Assembly (NCBI RefSeq): GCF_022539505.1 | Contig: NC_061508.1 | Coordinates: forward strand, 65,481,754 to 65,545,753 | Direction: 5' to 3' | Length of the DNA stretch: 64,000 nucleotides | Source of the DNA: Lolium rigidum | Lineage: Eukaryota > Streptophyta > Magnoliopsida > Poales > Poaceae | Shown here: positions 46,515 to 58,920 of the stretch, piece after piece | Position numbering within the stretch: the stretch's first letter is position 1 | How the letters are laid out: every line of letters starts with the position of its first letter | Position numbers and translations under genes: made by a program | The notes under the pieces: model-generated | Seen by the model: the letters and a program-made list of their open reading frames with translations, nothing else | Database searches by the model: none | What the model was told of the DNA's origin: nothing

Positions 46515-47880
46515 CCCAACTATCTTGTTGTGTACGCCATATATTGCTCTGCGTAGATGTGAAGAAGCGGAAATCGCGAATATGAGACATCCATGATGTT
46601 GGGTTCATTGACCCACACATCGTTAATTCATATGCAGTCAGGAACACCACCCCCGCCGACGGGAGGAAGACCTCGTGGTGGTTTATTAGAAAACAGCAAC
46701 AGTAAAAGTGATATTTCTATTTCCTTACCATTTTGGGCGAGTGTTTTGCCTGTGAGCACATTCTCTTTAGTGTTTACTCCATGCATGGTATGTGGCTAAT
46801 CGATGAGTTATGCATGGTCATGTGCATGTATCGTGTCCAGCAGGTTCCACTTTGGATTCTTTATGGTAATTAAGGTGCGAGACCTCCTCAGTTCTCGTCC
46901 ACGACTCTCCGAATATGGATCCGGCGCTTTGGGGCGACATGAGAAAAATGATGCAAAAGTAATTATTTTCATTCATTTTGCGCTCTATATCGATCGGCCT
47001 ATTTCGTTTCATCATTTCCTAATATCAAGTAACTAATTAATAACTCTCTTGTTTATTTAATTTTCTTTGTCTCGTAGGAGTTTGGAGACGGTTCGTAGAT
47101 ACCAAGGTCGGTGAATTCAAAAGAGCTACATTTTCAAATGGCGGTGCGGACGACCGAGGATACTCCAGCCTGCGGGGACCAATCTAGTGGATACTATGCT
47201 TGTGAGAGGATCAGGAATCACCGCCAATGAGCGGGACAGAGTGTGAGAACAACATCCACGAGGAATAACCTCCAGGAAGACGCTTAGTCCGAAGCTGCCG
47301 ATTCGACCACTTCAAGAGGAACTAGCTGGATGGTTGGCGAGGAAGTCATCGATCCTGAGGAGAACACTATTACGATGGCGTAGAACTTTATCATGCAGGA
47401 ATTTGTGACTAGCTTGTTCAAAATTGTATATGGTCATCCGATGTTGAATATATAATGTATATGGTCATCCGAGTATTGAATATATATTGTATATTCTCTC
47501 TTGAATTCTTTTGGTTCTAATTTCAAATTTGTTTGAAATTGTACATTCATATGCATGTATGTATACGAGTACGTAGAATATGTGAAACTCCTTCGAAATT
47601 AAAACCCAAAGAAATAAAATAATACAAATTAAAAGAAACCAGATTTAGGGGGAGGGCTAAGCATCCCTAAACCACCATGGAGGCCTTTAGTCGCGGTTGC
47701 CGTGATGAACCGCGACTAAAGGTCCTCCGCTCCCCGGCTGCCGCTGCGCGGCCCACATGGACGGGCCTTTGAGCCGCGGTGTCGCAAGGAACCAGCGACT
47801 AAAGGGGGCACTGAGTCCGCTTCACTTTGGTCGCGGTTGCGCCACCGCGACGACACGGCGCTTGCCAACCGCGACCAAGC
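46112..47880 (+). pseudogene. Degenerate CACTA transposon, 3' part
   Basis: Translation fragments in shifting frames resemble the second ORF of cereal CACTA elements, whose C-terminus is Ulp1-like: DYVSMRKLDMSIASSVIGYK (46270-46330), KKRKSRI.DIHDVGFIDPHIVNSYAV (46560-46640), SRPRLSEYGSGALG (46885-46930), EELAGWLAR..VIDPEEN (47310-47370). Subterminal inverted motifs CCTTTAGTCGCGGTTG and AACCGCGACTAAAGG at 47680-47880 fit a CACTA subterminal region. No CACTA terminus follows; later insertions have removed it. Assignment is by memory of the family, not by search. Confidence 0.6.
46461..46508. repeat. (AT)24 microsatellite
   Basis: Uninterrupted AT dinucleotide run inside the CACTA remnant. Confidence 0.95.
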
Positions 47881-50799
47881 GGTCTCTCTCCTCCACCACA
47901 TCCCGCACGCTTAAGCGAAGCTCCGCCGGATTTCTCCACCACCACCGACACCACGCCGTCGTGCCGTCGGATTCAAGAGGAGCTACTACTTCCGCTGCCC
48001 GCTGGAACGGGGAGGTGGACGTCGTCTTCATCAACAACCGAACGTGTGACCGAGTACGGAGGTGCTGCCCGTTCGTGGCGCCGAAGCGATCGTGATCAAG
48101 ATCTTCTACGCGCTTTTGCAAGCGGCAAGTGAACGTCTACCGCAGCAACAAGAGCCTCATCTTGTAGGCTTTGGAATCTCTTCAAGGGTGAGACTCGATA
48201 CCCCCTCGTTGCTACCGTCTTCTAGATTGCATCTTGGCTTGGATTGCGTGTTCACGGTAGGAAATTTTTTGTTTTCTATGCAACGTTATCCTACAGTTCG
48301 TGTTACTACATACGCGTTCTTAACTGGTTTATCATTCATGCTTAGATACCATGGTATTTTTTTTATCATGTGTTATATAACATGCTTGATTCTATTTATT
48401 TTGGTAGCTTATTGTTGTAGTAGTGTGCATGTTCATGCTTGGTCTATATTAATTGTTACCCATTAGATACTCCATTGCCCAATCATTTGTACTATTATAT
48501 ACATACATGGTAGCTTATTTCCATGTTAGTATATATTACATGTTATATATTGAAGTGTCTTCATGTATGCTAGCATACATGTACTTGTCGAATAGATAAT
48601 AACATGTCTTGCTCTTGTTTAACTATATATATTTATTTGTCGTCACATATATCCATGTTAAGTTATGAGATGTTTGTTACATTGCATGATAGACCATATA
48701 ATGCTCTGGCTAGTTCGTGTGTCATGGTAGTAGTATTTTATTATTTGTATTACTCCTTTGTATTGCGGTGTATGTATGTTTTATCCGAGCCTTTGTCTTA
48801 CTTATATGTCTGTGATAACATGTTAGAGAATCTTCGCTATTGTTTATATCACAAGTATGTATGATAGGTATTGGTTGATTATAGCATACTAGTATGGTAT
48901 GATTTATTTGTATGTCTTACTTACAAGTTTGCTAGTTGTCTAGTTATGCAATATTGTGTAGTGTGGGTTCACTATGTAACGTGGCGGTTAGCAACTATAC
49001 AATAACCCTTAAATCATCGATATGTAGTTACCTTGTTATAACAAGCATCCGTTTACATCTTATCATAGATCTCTATCCCGATAATCTATCCTAGCATCAG
49101 ACCCATGCTATTTGACTCTTATTCCCGTTACAACAACTCACTTCTCAATTCCATCCAAGCTATCCCATCCGATTCTACACCTACCCACCCCTTCGCTCTT
49201 ATTTGTATTTCATTCGATTTTGGTGATTATCGTTTCGTTATTTATTTTGTTGCTATTTGCTATTGTTACGACGAGTAGGGAGTGACGAGGTTGGACGTGG
49301 ACATAATCAGGTTATTGAGAAAGACAAAGGATTCATCAACGAAGGCATGCCCTCTCATCATGTTTATCCCAGTTTTACAAAGTGCATGCTATTTTATGTT
49401 TTACAAATATATATGCTATTTTATTCCAGTAGCTAGCGTGTCGATTGACACACCAACCTTGATCTGCTTGTCGCCTTTTACTTGATACCCCGAGTAGAGG
49501 TTATATAATAATCCTGATAGAGTAGATATGCTTAGCACGCTAAATAATCATTAGGATACTTCCTATTGCCTCTTTGGAGGAATTGATCGACCTTTGGGTC
49601 AAACATACACTTTTGAAAGTTGTTGGGCTCGTTGAGCTAGGCTGATTAGCCGTCGTTGCTTCATCTACTCTCTCTTCTACTCTGGGTGAAACTTACCATC
49701 TAAACATGGCGCGGGCGACATCTGAATCAAATGTTGAAGGAGCGATTGGCTGCCCTTCACAAGTTGGAGGGAGCAATCCGTCGTTCGTGCCGCTTAAGGG
49801 TCCTAATAAGTCTTGGATTTGAAGATTGTGACAACCGTACAACCACATGCTATATGGGCACCGGCCTGGTTAAGTAAGTTAGTCAGCCTTAGGTGTTGAT
49901 GTCGCCGTACCGCGGATGAGGTGGCTGCCTACGGGAGAACCTTCGGCACAGATGGGGGGACCGGTTTGGGGACATACTCTCGGTACCGTGCGCCGGACCC
50001 GGTGGGCATGTCACATCTTTGGGGGATCTAGCTAAAAGACCTTGTCACAATCCCTCTGCGGTACACCAAATGGTGTGTACTAAACCGGAGGCCACCGGTG
50101 GGCAACAAGACGGGGTTGTGTCGTGTGGGCAAAGTGTACAACCTCTCCAGAGTTAAAACTATTCGAATAGCCGTGTCCACGGTCATGGACGACACATGAA
50201 TCTTTCTTGACATATGGGAACCTGTCTTGCTATTTCCCTCTTTGCCTCTCTTTCCTTTCCTTCTTTCCCTGGAATCTGAATCCTATGAGATACGTGAGAT
50301 GTCGAGGACAACCACATTGATGAGAAATATTACACTCATTATAAAACATGTTTTCGTCTAAAACTGCTTTTATCAAATATATTGCAAATAAAATTGGCTT
50401 TTATGCAAAAGAACCTACAACCTTCCTTCGAAGCCTCATGTAGATATATTAGGTCTTGCATCGAGGGGGTGTGTTGTGTACTCTATGTACTCATGGCAAT
50501 ACTTTTGTTGATATTCAGAGTACTACAAAGACAAGGAAGACTACGACAACTACGACGACATTGAAGAGTGAGGCCTCGTGGACTACATCAATCGCTCGTG
50601 GCTGAGATGGAGTCACTTTGCGTTTTATTTATCCGCTGTGCTTTCTGATTGTAATGAATGTCACACTATGTGGCTATTCAAACTTTGTAATTAATCTTTT
50701 GTACGTCTATAATGATATACATTTCGCTGTGTCGTCAACACTGATCTTGGGATTGACGAGTAACACAGGGGGGGTCGGAATGTTAAGTTCCGGTTCTCA
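47881..50799 (+). mobile_element. Unclassified retrotransposon sequence
   Basis: 48090-48300 is a leader type I know from Triticeae retrotransposons (GAGCCTCATCTTGTAGGC, GGGTGAGACTCGATACCCC, ATGCAACGTTATCCTACAG). 48310-49500 is AT-rich and noncoding. 49800-50200 (CCGGTGGGCAACAAGACGGG, GCCGTGTCCACGGTCATGG) and 50520-50790 look like parts of a long LTR. No ORF with a domain, no clear element ends except the abrupt switch to element D at 50800. Confidence 0.5.
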
Positions 50800-52656
50800 C
50801 AAGACAAGACGAACATGCATAGCAACTCACATGATATTCAACAAAGGTGTAATAGTTGATGGCGTCCCCAGAAACATGGTTACCGCTCAACAAGCAACTT
50901 ATAAGAAATAAGATACATAAGTAACATATTCAATACCACAATAGTTTTTAAGGCTACTTTCCCATGAGCTATGTATCGCAAAGACAAAGAATGGAATTTT
51001 AAAGGTAGCACTCAAGTAATTTACTTTGGAATGGCAGAGAAATACCATGTAGTAGGTAGGTATGGTGGACACAAATGGCATAGTTTTTGGCTCAAGGATT
51101 TGGATGCACGAGAAGTATTCCCTCTCAATACAAGGCTTTGGCTAGCAAGGTTGTTTGAAGCAAACACAAGTATGAACCGGTACAGCAAAACTTACATAAG
51201 AACATATTGTAAGCATTATAAGACTCTACACTGTCTCCTTGTTGTTCAAACACTTCACCAGTAAAATATCTAGACTTTAGAGAGACCAATCATGCAAACC
51301 AAATTTCAACAAGCTCTATGGTAGTTCTTCATTAATAGGTACAAAGTACATGATGCAAGAGCTTAAACATGATCTATATGAGCACAACAATTGCCAAGTA
51401 TCAAATTATTCAAGACATTATACCAATTACCACATGAAGCATTTTCTATTTCCAACCATAATAATGATGAACGAAGCAGTTTCAACCTTCGCCATGAACA
51501 TTAAAAGTAAAACTAAGAACACCAGTGTTCATATGAACGAGCGGAGCGTGTCTCTCTCCCACATAAGCATGAATTTATTCAGAGAATGAAAATAACAAAA
51601 CGAAAATAAAAGCACACAGACGCTCCAAGTAAAGTACATAAGATGTGACGGAATAAAAATATAGTTTCACTAGAGGTGACCTGATAAGTTGTCGATGGAG
51701 AAGGGGATGCCTTGGGCATCCCCAAACTTAGATCTTGAGTCTTCTTGAAATATGCAGGGATGAACCACGGGGGCATCCCCAAGCTTAGACTTTTCACTCT
51801 TCTTGATCATATTGTATCATCCTCCTCTCTTGATCCTTGAAAACTTCCTCCACGCCAAACTCAAAATAAACTCATTAGAGGGTTAGTGCATAATTAAAAA
51901 TTCACATATTCAGAGGTGACATAATCATTCTTAACACTTCTGGACATTGCACAAAGCTACTGAAAGTTAATGGAACAAAGAAATCCATCCAACATAACAA
52001 AAGAGGCAATGCGAAATAAAAGGCAGAATCTATCAAAACAGAACAGTCCGTAAAGACGAATTTTTATGGGGCACTTAACTTGCTCAGATGAAAAAGCTCA
52101 AATTTAATGAAAGTTGCGTACATATCTGAGGATCACGCACGTAAATTGGAAGATTTTTCTGAGTTACCAACAGACGGGGTTGCTAAATTTCGTGACAGCA
52201 AGAAATCTGTTTCTGCGCAGTAATCCAAATCTAGTATCAACCTTACTATCAAAGACTTTACTTGGCACAAGAATGCAATAAAATAAAGATAAGGAGAGGT
52301 TGCTACAGTAGTAACAACTTCCAAGACACAACAAAACAGTAGCAAAATAAAAACATGGGTTATCTCCCAAGAAGTGCTTTCTTTATAGCCATTAAGATGG
52401 GCTCAGCAATTTTAATGATGCACTCGCAAGAAATAGGAGTTGAAGCAAAAGAGAGCATCAAAAGAAAGTATGAAACACTTTTAAGTCTAATCCACTTCCT
52501 GTGAAAAGGAGTCTTGTACACAAATAAATTCATGTAGAACAAAGTGACAAGCATAGGAAGATAAAACACAAGTAACTTCAAAATTTTCAGCATATAGAGA
52601 GGTGTTTTAGTACCATAAAAATTTCTACAACCGTATTTTCCTCTCTCATAATAATT

Positions 52657-53172
52657 TCAAGTAGCATCATGAACAAACTCAACAATATAACTATCACATA
52701 AAGCATTCTTATCATGAGTCTCATGCATAAAATAATTACTACTCCCAACATAAGCATAGTCATTCTTATTAATTGTAGTGGGAGCAAATTCAACAAAGTA
52801 GCTATCATTATTCTCATCATCAAATATAGGAGGCATAGTATAACCATAATAAACTTTATCCTCCATAGTAGGTGGCACCAAAATACCACTATCATTATAG
52901 TCATCATAAATGGGAGGCAAAGTATCATCAAAGTAAATTTTCTCCTCCATGCTTGGGGGACTAAAAATATCATGCTCATCAAAACCAGCTTCCCCAAGCT
53001 TAAATTCTTCCATAGCATTAGCAACAATGGTGTTCAAAGCATTCATACTAATAACATTGGCATTATCATGCATATAAAGTTCCATAGGTTTTTTAATTTT
53101 CTCTTCAAACACCTCATGTCCTAACTCAAGATAGATACTATAAAGATCTCTAATATTTTTGTTGTTTTTCAT
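52657..53172 (-). CDS. 171-aa acidic ORF of element D, function unknown
   Basis: Intact ORF in the position where gag normally lies, starting about 170 bp after the LTR. The N-terminal part is charged and probably helical (MKNNKNIRDLYSIYLELGHE..., residues 1-60). The middle holds two copies of a ~24-residue acidic unit (PPSMEEKIYFDDTLPPIYDD, then PPTMEDKVYYGYTMPPIFDD). The C-terminal part has YFVEFAPTT and SYIVEFVHDAT, themselves similar. No zinc knuckle, protease or RT. It does not resemble the gag of elements A and B although noncoding parts are shared. I do not recognise the family. Confidence 0.6.
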   Translation of the reverse strand: MKNNKNIRDLYSIYLELGHEVFEEKIKKPMELYMHDNANVISMNALNTIVANAMEEFKLGEAGFDEHDIFSPPSMEEKIYFDDTLPPIYDDYNDSGILVPPTMEDKVYYGYTMPPIFDDENNDSYFVEFAPTTINKNDYAYVGSSNYFMHETHDKNALCDSYIVEFVHDAT

Positions 53173-53310
53173 TAAGCCTAACTAGTGTAAACAAGAAACA
53201 AAAAGATGGAATTGCAGGATCTAAAGGAAATAGCTTCGAGCACTCACACACCGGCAACAGTGCTAGGAAATAGCTTAGTAGTCGGAGGATGTGAATACCT
53301 TTTACCTTAC

Positions 53311-53329
53311 CTCCCCGACTACGGCGCCG
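53311..53329 (-). other. Primer-binding-site-like sequence of element D
   Basis: The minus strand reads CGGCGCCGTAGTCGGGGAG 11 bp inside the LTR. It resembles the tRNA-Asp site of element A with changes in the middle (GTAGTC for GTTGCC). Confidence 0.55.
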
Positions 53330-53339
53330 TAAAATAGCT

Positions 53340-54797
53340 TGATGTCTACGCACGCTTCTATTCCCGTAGACGGTGTTGGGCCTCCAAGAGCAGAGGTTTG
53401 TAAAACAGCAGCAAGTTTCCCTTAAGTGAATCACCCAAGGTTTATCCAACTCAGGGAGGTAGAGGTCAAAGATATCCCTCTCAAGCAACCCTGCAATTAC
53501 GATACAAGAAGTCTCTTGTGTCCCCAACACAGTATAGGTGCACTAGTTCGGCGAAGAGATAGTGAAATACAAGTGATATGGATGAATATGAGTGGTAATA
53601 ACAATCTGAAATAAACATGGCAGCAAGTAAACATGTAACAGAACAGTAAATAAATGGAGTTTCGATATTCGGAAACAAGGCCTAGGGATCATACTTTCAC
53701 TAGTGGACACTCTCAACAATGATCACATAAATAAATAAGTTCTCTTCTCTTATGCTACTTCAACACTCTCTTGTTGGATAACAAACTCCATTCATTGTGT
53801 AGGGCTACAAGAGCTCCCTCAAGCCGGAGTAAACAAGCTCCACAACATTCGGAATTCATATTTAAGTAACCTCTAGAGTGCATAATAGACCGTTGCAATT
53901 TAGACCGAGTACTAACATAGCATACACACTCGTCACCTTTAAGCTATGAAAGGGGGAATAGATCACATCAATACTATCATAGTAATAGTTAACTCCATAA
54001 TCTACAAGAGATTACAATCATAACCTATGCCAAGTACTACATGATGCACACACTGTCAACATTACATCATGGAGGAGGAATAGACTACTTTTATAACATC
54101 ACTAGAGTAGCACATAGTAATAGTGATACAAAGCTCATGATCACATAAAGATCACATGGGAGAGAGAGATGAACCACATAGCTACCGGTACAGCCCTTAG
54201 CCTCGGGGGAGAACTACTCCCTCCTCATCATAGGAGACAACAGCGTCGATGAAGATGGCGGTGGTGTTGATGGAGATGCCTTCCGGGGGCAATTCCCCGT
54301 CCCGGCGGCGTGCCGGAACAGAGACTTCTGTCCCCCCGAATCTTGGCTTCGCGATGGCGGCGGCTCTGGAACTTTTCTCGTATCGTGGCTTATTATTTTA
54401 GGGTTTTCGAGGCGGAGAGAATATATAGGCGGAAGGGCAGCCTCGGAGGAGTCCTGGTGCAGCCAGACCATAGGGGGGCCGCGCCCCCCCCTTGGCCACG
54501 CCGCCAGGTGGGGTGGGGCCCCCCAGGGCTCCCCTCTGGTCCCTCTCTGGCTCTCTGGAAGCTTCCGTGAAATATAAGACCCTGGGCGTTGATTTCGTTC
54601 AATTCCGAGAATATTTCCTTTGTAGGATTTCTGAAACCAAAAACAGCAGAAAACAGGAACTGGCACTTCGGCATCTCGTCAATAGGTTAGTTCCGGAAAA
54701 TGCATCAAAACGATATAAAGTATGAACAAAACATGTAGGTATTGTCATAAAACTAGCATGGAACATCAGAAATTATAGATACGTTGGAGACGTATCA
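53340..54797 (-). repeat. 5' LTR of element D
   Basis: TGATACGTCTCCAACG (54797) to CGTGCGTAGACATCA (53340), 1458 bp. The first ~450 bp resemble the LTRs of A-C, but the 3' end is different (GTCTACGGGAATAGAAGC), marking a distinct subfamily. Confidence 0.82.
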
Positions 54798-55639
54798 ACT
54801 GGCTTTATGCAAATGCACTTAGAGCTTAGCACCCCCTTACCATAGTTGATATTACTTACACTAGTATTAGTTTGCGAGTACTTTAAAGTACTCATGGCTG
54901 TGTCCCTGGCTATTCAAATGGCCAGACTATGAAGATGAGCCCCAGTACCAGGATGAAGGACAGCAGGACGTCTACGACAACTAGGACTACTCCTGACGTC
55001 AACAGTTGCCTGTGGAACAGATGGACCTCTACTACGTATTTCCGCTATGTGTTATGTAATTGATCATTAGATCAAGTGTTGTAATGAGACTGGATCATGT
55101 GATCCTTTTTGATGTAAGACTATTATGGTGTTGTAATGAATGATGTTCTGTGATATCAATCTATTATGTCTCGCAAAAACAATATTCCTGGAATTGCGAT
55201 GAATGACATAATAGGCATCTGGACTTAAAAATCCGGCTGTTGACATTCTTCCACTACAAACAGTGGAACGATGCCTCCTCATCTGATAATGAGTTTCACG
55301 ACCTAAGGGATTCTGGCGGGGTCGTTGGTCATTACGCACCCGTGGAGCTGGAGTCAGAGTAGTGATTTAGTCACTTGGCTATTGTGCTCATTGTATATAA
55401 TGACTTGGTCACTAGCTTGGTAGGCTTTAGCTAGTGTAATGATTGGATCTATATATTATGCTCAATGCATGTAATGACTTGATGCCTTGCGACGACTTTG
55501 TAGTGTTATTAATGATTTGATTACTTGGTTATTATATATTTGTGTATCTGCTGCTGATTGCTAATGGTTATATATGTGTGCAACCTGCTGTGTAAATCAG
55601 GGGATAGGTAAGAAGCAATATACAGCGGGAGATGCGGAA
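54798..55639. other. LTR-like noncoding sequence, unclassified
   Basis: 54890-55260 (CAGGACGTCTACGACAACTA, TTTCCGCTATGTGTTATG, TAATGAATGATG) is similar in style to 50520-50720 and is probably part of a long LTR. No gene and no clear ends. Confidence 0.4.
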
Positions 55640-55823
55640 TACTAGTCGTGTGCCATCCCGTGTGCTGCCAGTATACTAGTGGCAGCGGTCGGCCGGCGCA
55701 CGCGATCGGTACTGGAAGTACTAGCCGCGTGCCGGTCCAGCATGCGACTAGTAGCTAATACCGCTGGCGAGTTACCAATCACTCCAATTTGGCACACGAC
55801 TGGTAGGTTTTTTCCTACTAGTG
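55640..55823. mobile_element. CACTA transposon terminus
   Basis: Ends AGGTTTTTTCCTACTAGTG, whose reverse complement starts CACTAGTAGGAAAAAACC, a typical CACTA end. Subterminal repeats ACTAGTCGTGTGCC, ACTAGCCGCGTGCC and, inverted, GGCACACGACTGG occur at about 55649, 55713 and 55787. The partner terminus was not found. Confidence 0.65.
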
Positions 55824-55875
55824 TGTTGTAATAATAATTAGATAATTTATTTATTATAGATTCATTTTGTCTGTT

Positions 55876-55953
55876 TGATCTTGTTGAATCTATATTTGTG
55901 TTTGTCTGTTGTTGAATCTATATTTCTGTTTGATCTTGTTGAATCTATATTTG
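55876..55953. repeat. Short tandem repeat (about 3 units)
   Basis: TGTTTGATCTTGTTGAATCT followed by ATATTTGTG/CTG is repeated about three times, some units shortened. Confidence 0.7.
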
Positions 55954-56389
55954 CGGCTGCGATAATTGTAAATATACTAGGACAATGCCCGCGCGTTGCT
56001 GCGGAAGAGACCAAGAATATTGATTTAGAAAAATTGAAATACCAATTAGCAACATATATCCAGAACATTTTGCAATTACATATTATCATCAATCTTTATA
56101 ATTCACAAAGTGTCGTCGGTCTTTTTAACAGTTGATACGTTTTCATTATAACATTTTACAATTATATATTGTTGTCCATCTTTATAATTCACATAGTGTT
56201 CGTCAGTCTTTACAAAAGAAATTTTAAAAAGTATCGTCGATCTTTACAGTTCAATGTAAATACATATTTTGATTCTTTTCTATTATGTACGCTAGGTAAA
56301 GGGGCTCTCTGATCAATAATGCTGTGCTGCAGTGTATCTGTCTAGGTACATTCTTTTCTTAGATATATTAATATTTTCATATAATAGTT

Positions 56390-56645
56390 GGTACTCTCTG
56401 CATTTTAATAGGATGCCTATAATATTTTGACAAAGTTAAATTTCATAAAATTTGACCAACTTTATAGAAAGATATGTCAACATTTATAATCCCAAATTAA
56501 TCAATGTTTTCGGAACCATCATGAAATATATTTTCATAACACATGCAGTAGATTTTGTAGATGTTGATATTTTTTGTATATATTTGATCAAACTTCAAAG
56601 CATTTGATTTTGACAAGATATTATAGGGTGATGTTTTAATAATAG
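56390..56645. mobile_element. Stowaway/Mariner-type MITE
   Basis: Imperfect inverted ends (ATGCCTATAATATTTTGACA and TGTCAAAATATTATAGG-like on the right), AT-rich hairpin body with TTGACCAACTTTATAGAAA and TAGATGTTGATATTTTTTGT typical of cereal Stowaway elements. Exact ends and the TA duplication were not resolved. Confidence 0.5.
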
Positions 56646-57469
56646 GAATTATCTCCTGATTTTCAAAACTCATACATGTTTTTAAATATTTAAAAATACT
56701 TCCCAGTCAGCAGTCTAGCGGCTGACCATGGCCCGTCCACAGGGCCCTGGCCGACCAGGCCTAGTCGGTTGACAGCCAGCCGACGAATTCATATTTTTTG
56801 CAATTAATTAAAAACATGTATTGTTCTTAAAATTTAACAAGAAGTTTGTATTACGAAAAAAAAAATCTCGCAATTGTAGGCACCCTACTCTGTGAAAGAG
56901 TGAGTATTTATCAACTCTTTTTTCTCGGTAGACACCTCTCCCTTCGCTATTGAAGAAACTCTCGGCGAGATGGTCAATCTCAAATTCCAATCCTCGACGC
57001 CGGAGGCAAGAGACCCAACGTACGCGTCCCCGCCGGGGGCCAAATTTTCTGTCGACGGGGTTATTCGGTCGGCAGCCTGTGCCGCTGTGCGCCGTCATCG
57101 GAGCTCCCCAAATCCTCTCTCGCCGGCTATTGTTCAGGCAGCCTGTTCATCCCCAAATTCTCTCTCGCCGGTGATTTCTTGGCAGCAGCCCGTTTCTATC
57201 CGCTCTCGAGACTCCCACGGGCTCTCATGTTCCTCAATTGGATAGAGGCCAATTCCTCACAGTTCCGACCCGTCCGCATATGCAATCTTGGCTCTTGTCT
57301 CTCACTGCCATTGGTCCATCAGCTCATGTGATTGCTTGGTGATGGTTGCAATTTCGAGCGTATATAAATCGGAAGAAATCGCTATAAAAGGTCGATGTGG
57401 GACTATTCAACAGAGAATATCAATAAACCTCTCTGTTATGTTCTTAGGCCGGGAACCACCCTAGTTAAT

Positions 57470-58600
57470 TAAGCCCAGATCTGACAGCCAAGTCGAGGCC
57501 CACGAACGCTCCCTGGTCTGCGGCCACGCATCGGCAGCGTCAAACCCACGGCCTCGGCCAGCATGCTCCCGTATTGCTCCACTCCAAGCTCGACACCGTG
57601 GATGGTGGCCATGGTCCGGAATATCTCCTTGGTGATGCCCAGGAACCCGCCGCCCGCGTGGCGCACGCGTTGAGGACGCAGATTAAGGTGTGACCTCGTG
57701 GGGGCGCACCCCTCGGTCCTGCATCCGGCCGAACAGGCCGACAACCTCCCTGCAGCGGCCGTGGTCCGACAGACCGGATATCATGGCCATGTAGGCGAAC
57801 ACGTCCTGCTCGCGCTCCGGCATGGCCGCGAACACCTGCGTCGCCGCCTCCGGGCTCCCACACTTGGCGTACATGTCCACCAGCGCGGTGGCCACCACCA
57901 CGTCCATCCCGCTCCTCTTGAGAGAAGCGACGAGTGCGTGCACCCAACGACCCTGCTCCAGCGCCCCGAGCGCGCAGCACGCGGCCAGCGCGCCGACGAC
58001 GGCCGCCCTTTTAGGCCGCACGCAGGCTCTGAGCATCGCTCTCCAGGCGACGGGTGTCCTGCGGGGCATTCCGTCGAACAGGGCGCGCGCTTCGTCCAGC
58101 TGCCCGGCCCTGGCGTAGGCGGTGAGGAGCGAGGTCAAGCAGCAGGCGTCCCTGCTGCAGGCGTCATCTAAGGCGCGGCGCGTGGAGGCGAGGTGGCTGC
58201 GGGCGACGTAGGCGTGGATGAGGCCCTTTTGAGACGTAGAGGTGCGCGTCCCATCCGAGCGCGACGGCGAGCGCGTGCAGCGAGCAGACCAGCCGCCGCT
58301 TGGAAGAGGGAGGAGCAGGGGTGCAGCGACGACAGTGAGAAGGAAGGAAAAGGTGTAGTTGCTGGGTAGGAAGGCCGGGAGGATGCGGCGGAGGCGCGGG
58401 AAGAGCGTGAGTGCGCGGGGAGAGTAGAAGGCCTTGGAGAAGAATGTTGGGCAGAAAGCGGTTGGCGAGGTGGGTTGAGGAGGTGAGCAGGTGGGCGTGG
58501 AGTTGCCGGAGTTGCGTGGCGGTCAGTAACGGCCGACGGGTGCAAGAGCAGCTGCATGCTGCAGCCACGCGACATGGCGAGCCGCCCGCAGGAGCAGCAA
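57470..58600 (-). pseudogene. Captured PPR protein gene fragment
   Basis: On the minus strand, the best frame (58138-57683) shows PPR repeats of the PLS type: SLLTAYARAGQLDEARALFD, RAMLRACVRPKRAA..ALAACCALGALEQG, VVVATALVDMYAKCGSPEAA, and a third with DVFAYMAMISGLSDHGRCRE. The upstream frame holds LHALAVALGWDAHLYVS and QLRQLHAHLLTSS (58260-58540). The downstream frame holds IHGVELGVEQYGSMLAEAVG (57540-57600). Frameshifts near 58230, 58140 and 57640 separate them. Intact relatives act in organelle RNA editing or processing; this copy is broken and lies inside Helitron H3, so it is a captured fragment. Confidence 0.8.
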
Positions 58601-58920
58601 AGACTTTGCGCGCGTGGTGGATAGGGAGGTCGGCTCCGAGCGTGCTAGTCCACTTCGACGGGACGCGGCTCATGCTCCCATCCCGCCTTCCCGAGCAGGC
58701 GGAGCTCAGCTCGCCGGCGACACACGCCTTAGCTCCCTTACAGACGCGCGCTGCCGCGTGGACCAACAGGCTTGCCTAGCGAAACGTTATAAACTGAACC
58801 GGTACGGTACGGTGGCAATTGACTGTATTATGCGATTTGGTGGGAGGGCAAAACGGTCCAAAAAAAGCGTTGACGAAACTTTTTGGCAGAAATCTTAGCT
58901 CCTTTATTATTAGGTATAGA

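Larger units (their letters stand above)
50800..54797 (-). mobile_element. Element D: 5' part of a gypsy-like non-autonomous element
   Basis: On the minus strand: LTR (54797-53340), PBS-like site, a 171-codon ORF, then noncoding sequence homologous to the 3' half of element B (for instance GGAAGTTGTTACTACTGTAG and GTTGATACTAGATTTGG), broken off at 50800. The 3' LTR is missing. The segment 50800-51170 matches 45640-46011 of element C in the same orientation. Confidence 0.8.
55977..58920 (-). mobile_element. Helitron H3 carrying a PPR gene fragment
   Basis: Minus strand: A then TCTATACCTAATAATAAAGG at 58920 (5' end), and a 3' end of hairpin CCGC-AGCAACGC-GCGG, GCATTGTC, CTAG followed by T (55977). 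2944 bp, both ends fit the A/T insertion rule. No Rep/helicase, so non-autonomous. Cargo: a broken PPR gene (57470-58600) and a second GC-rich patch at 56960-57240; a MITE lies at 56390-56645. The 5' end is 302 bp from the start codon of the O-fucosyltransferase gene, which is transcribed away from it. Confidence 0.82.

Noticed and set aside
57683..58138. Functional PPR gene
   Set aside because: Frameshifts on both sides of the best frame, no start or full repeat array, and location inside a Helitron.
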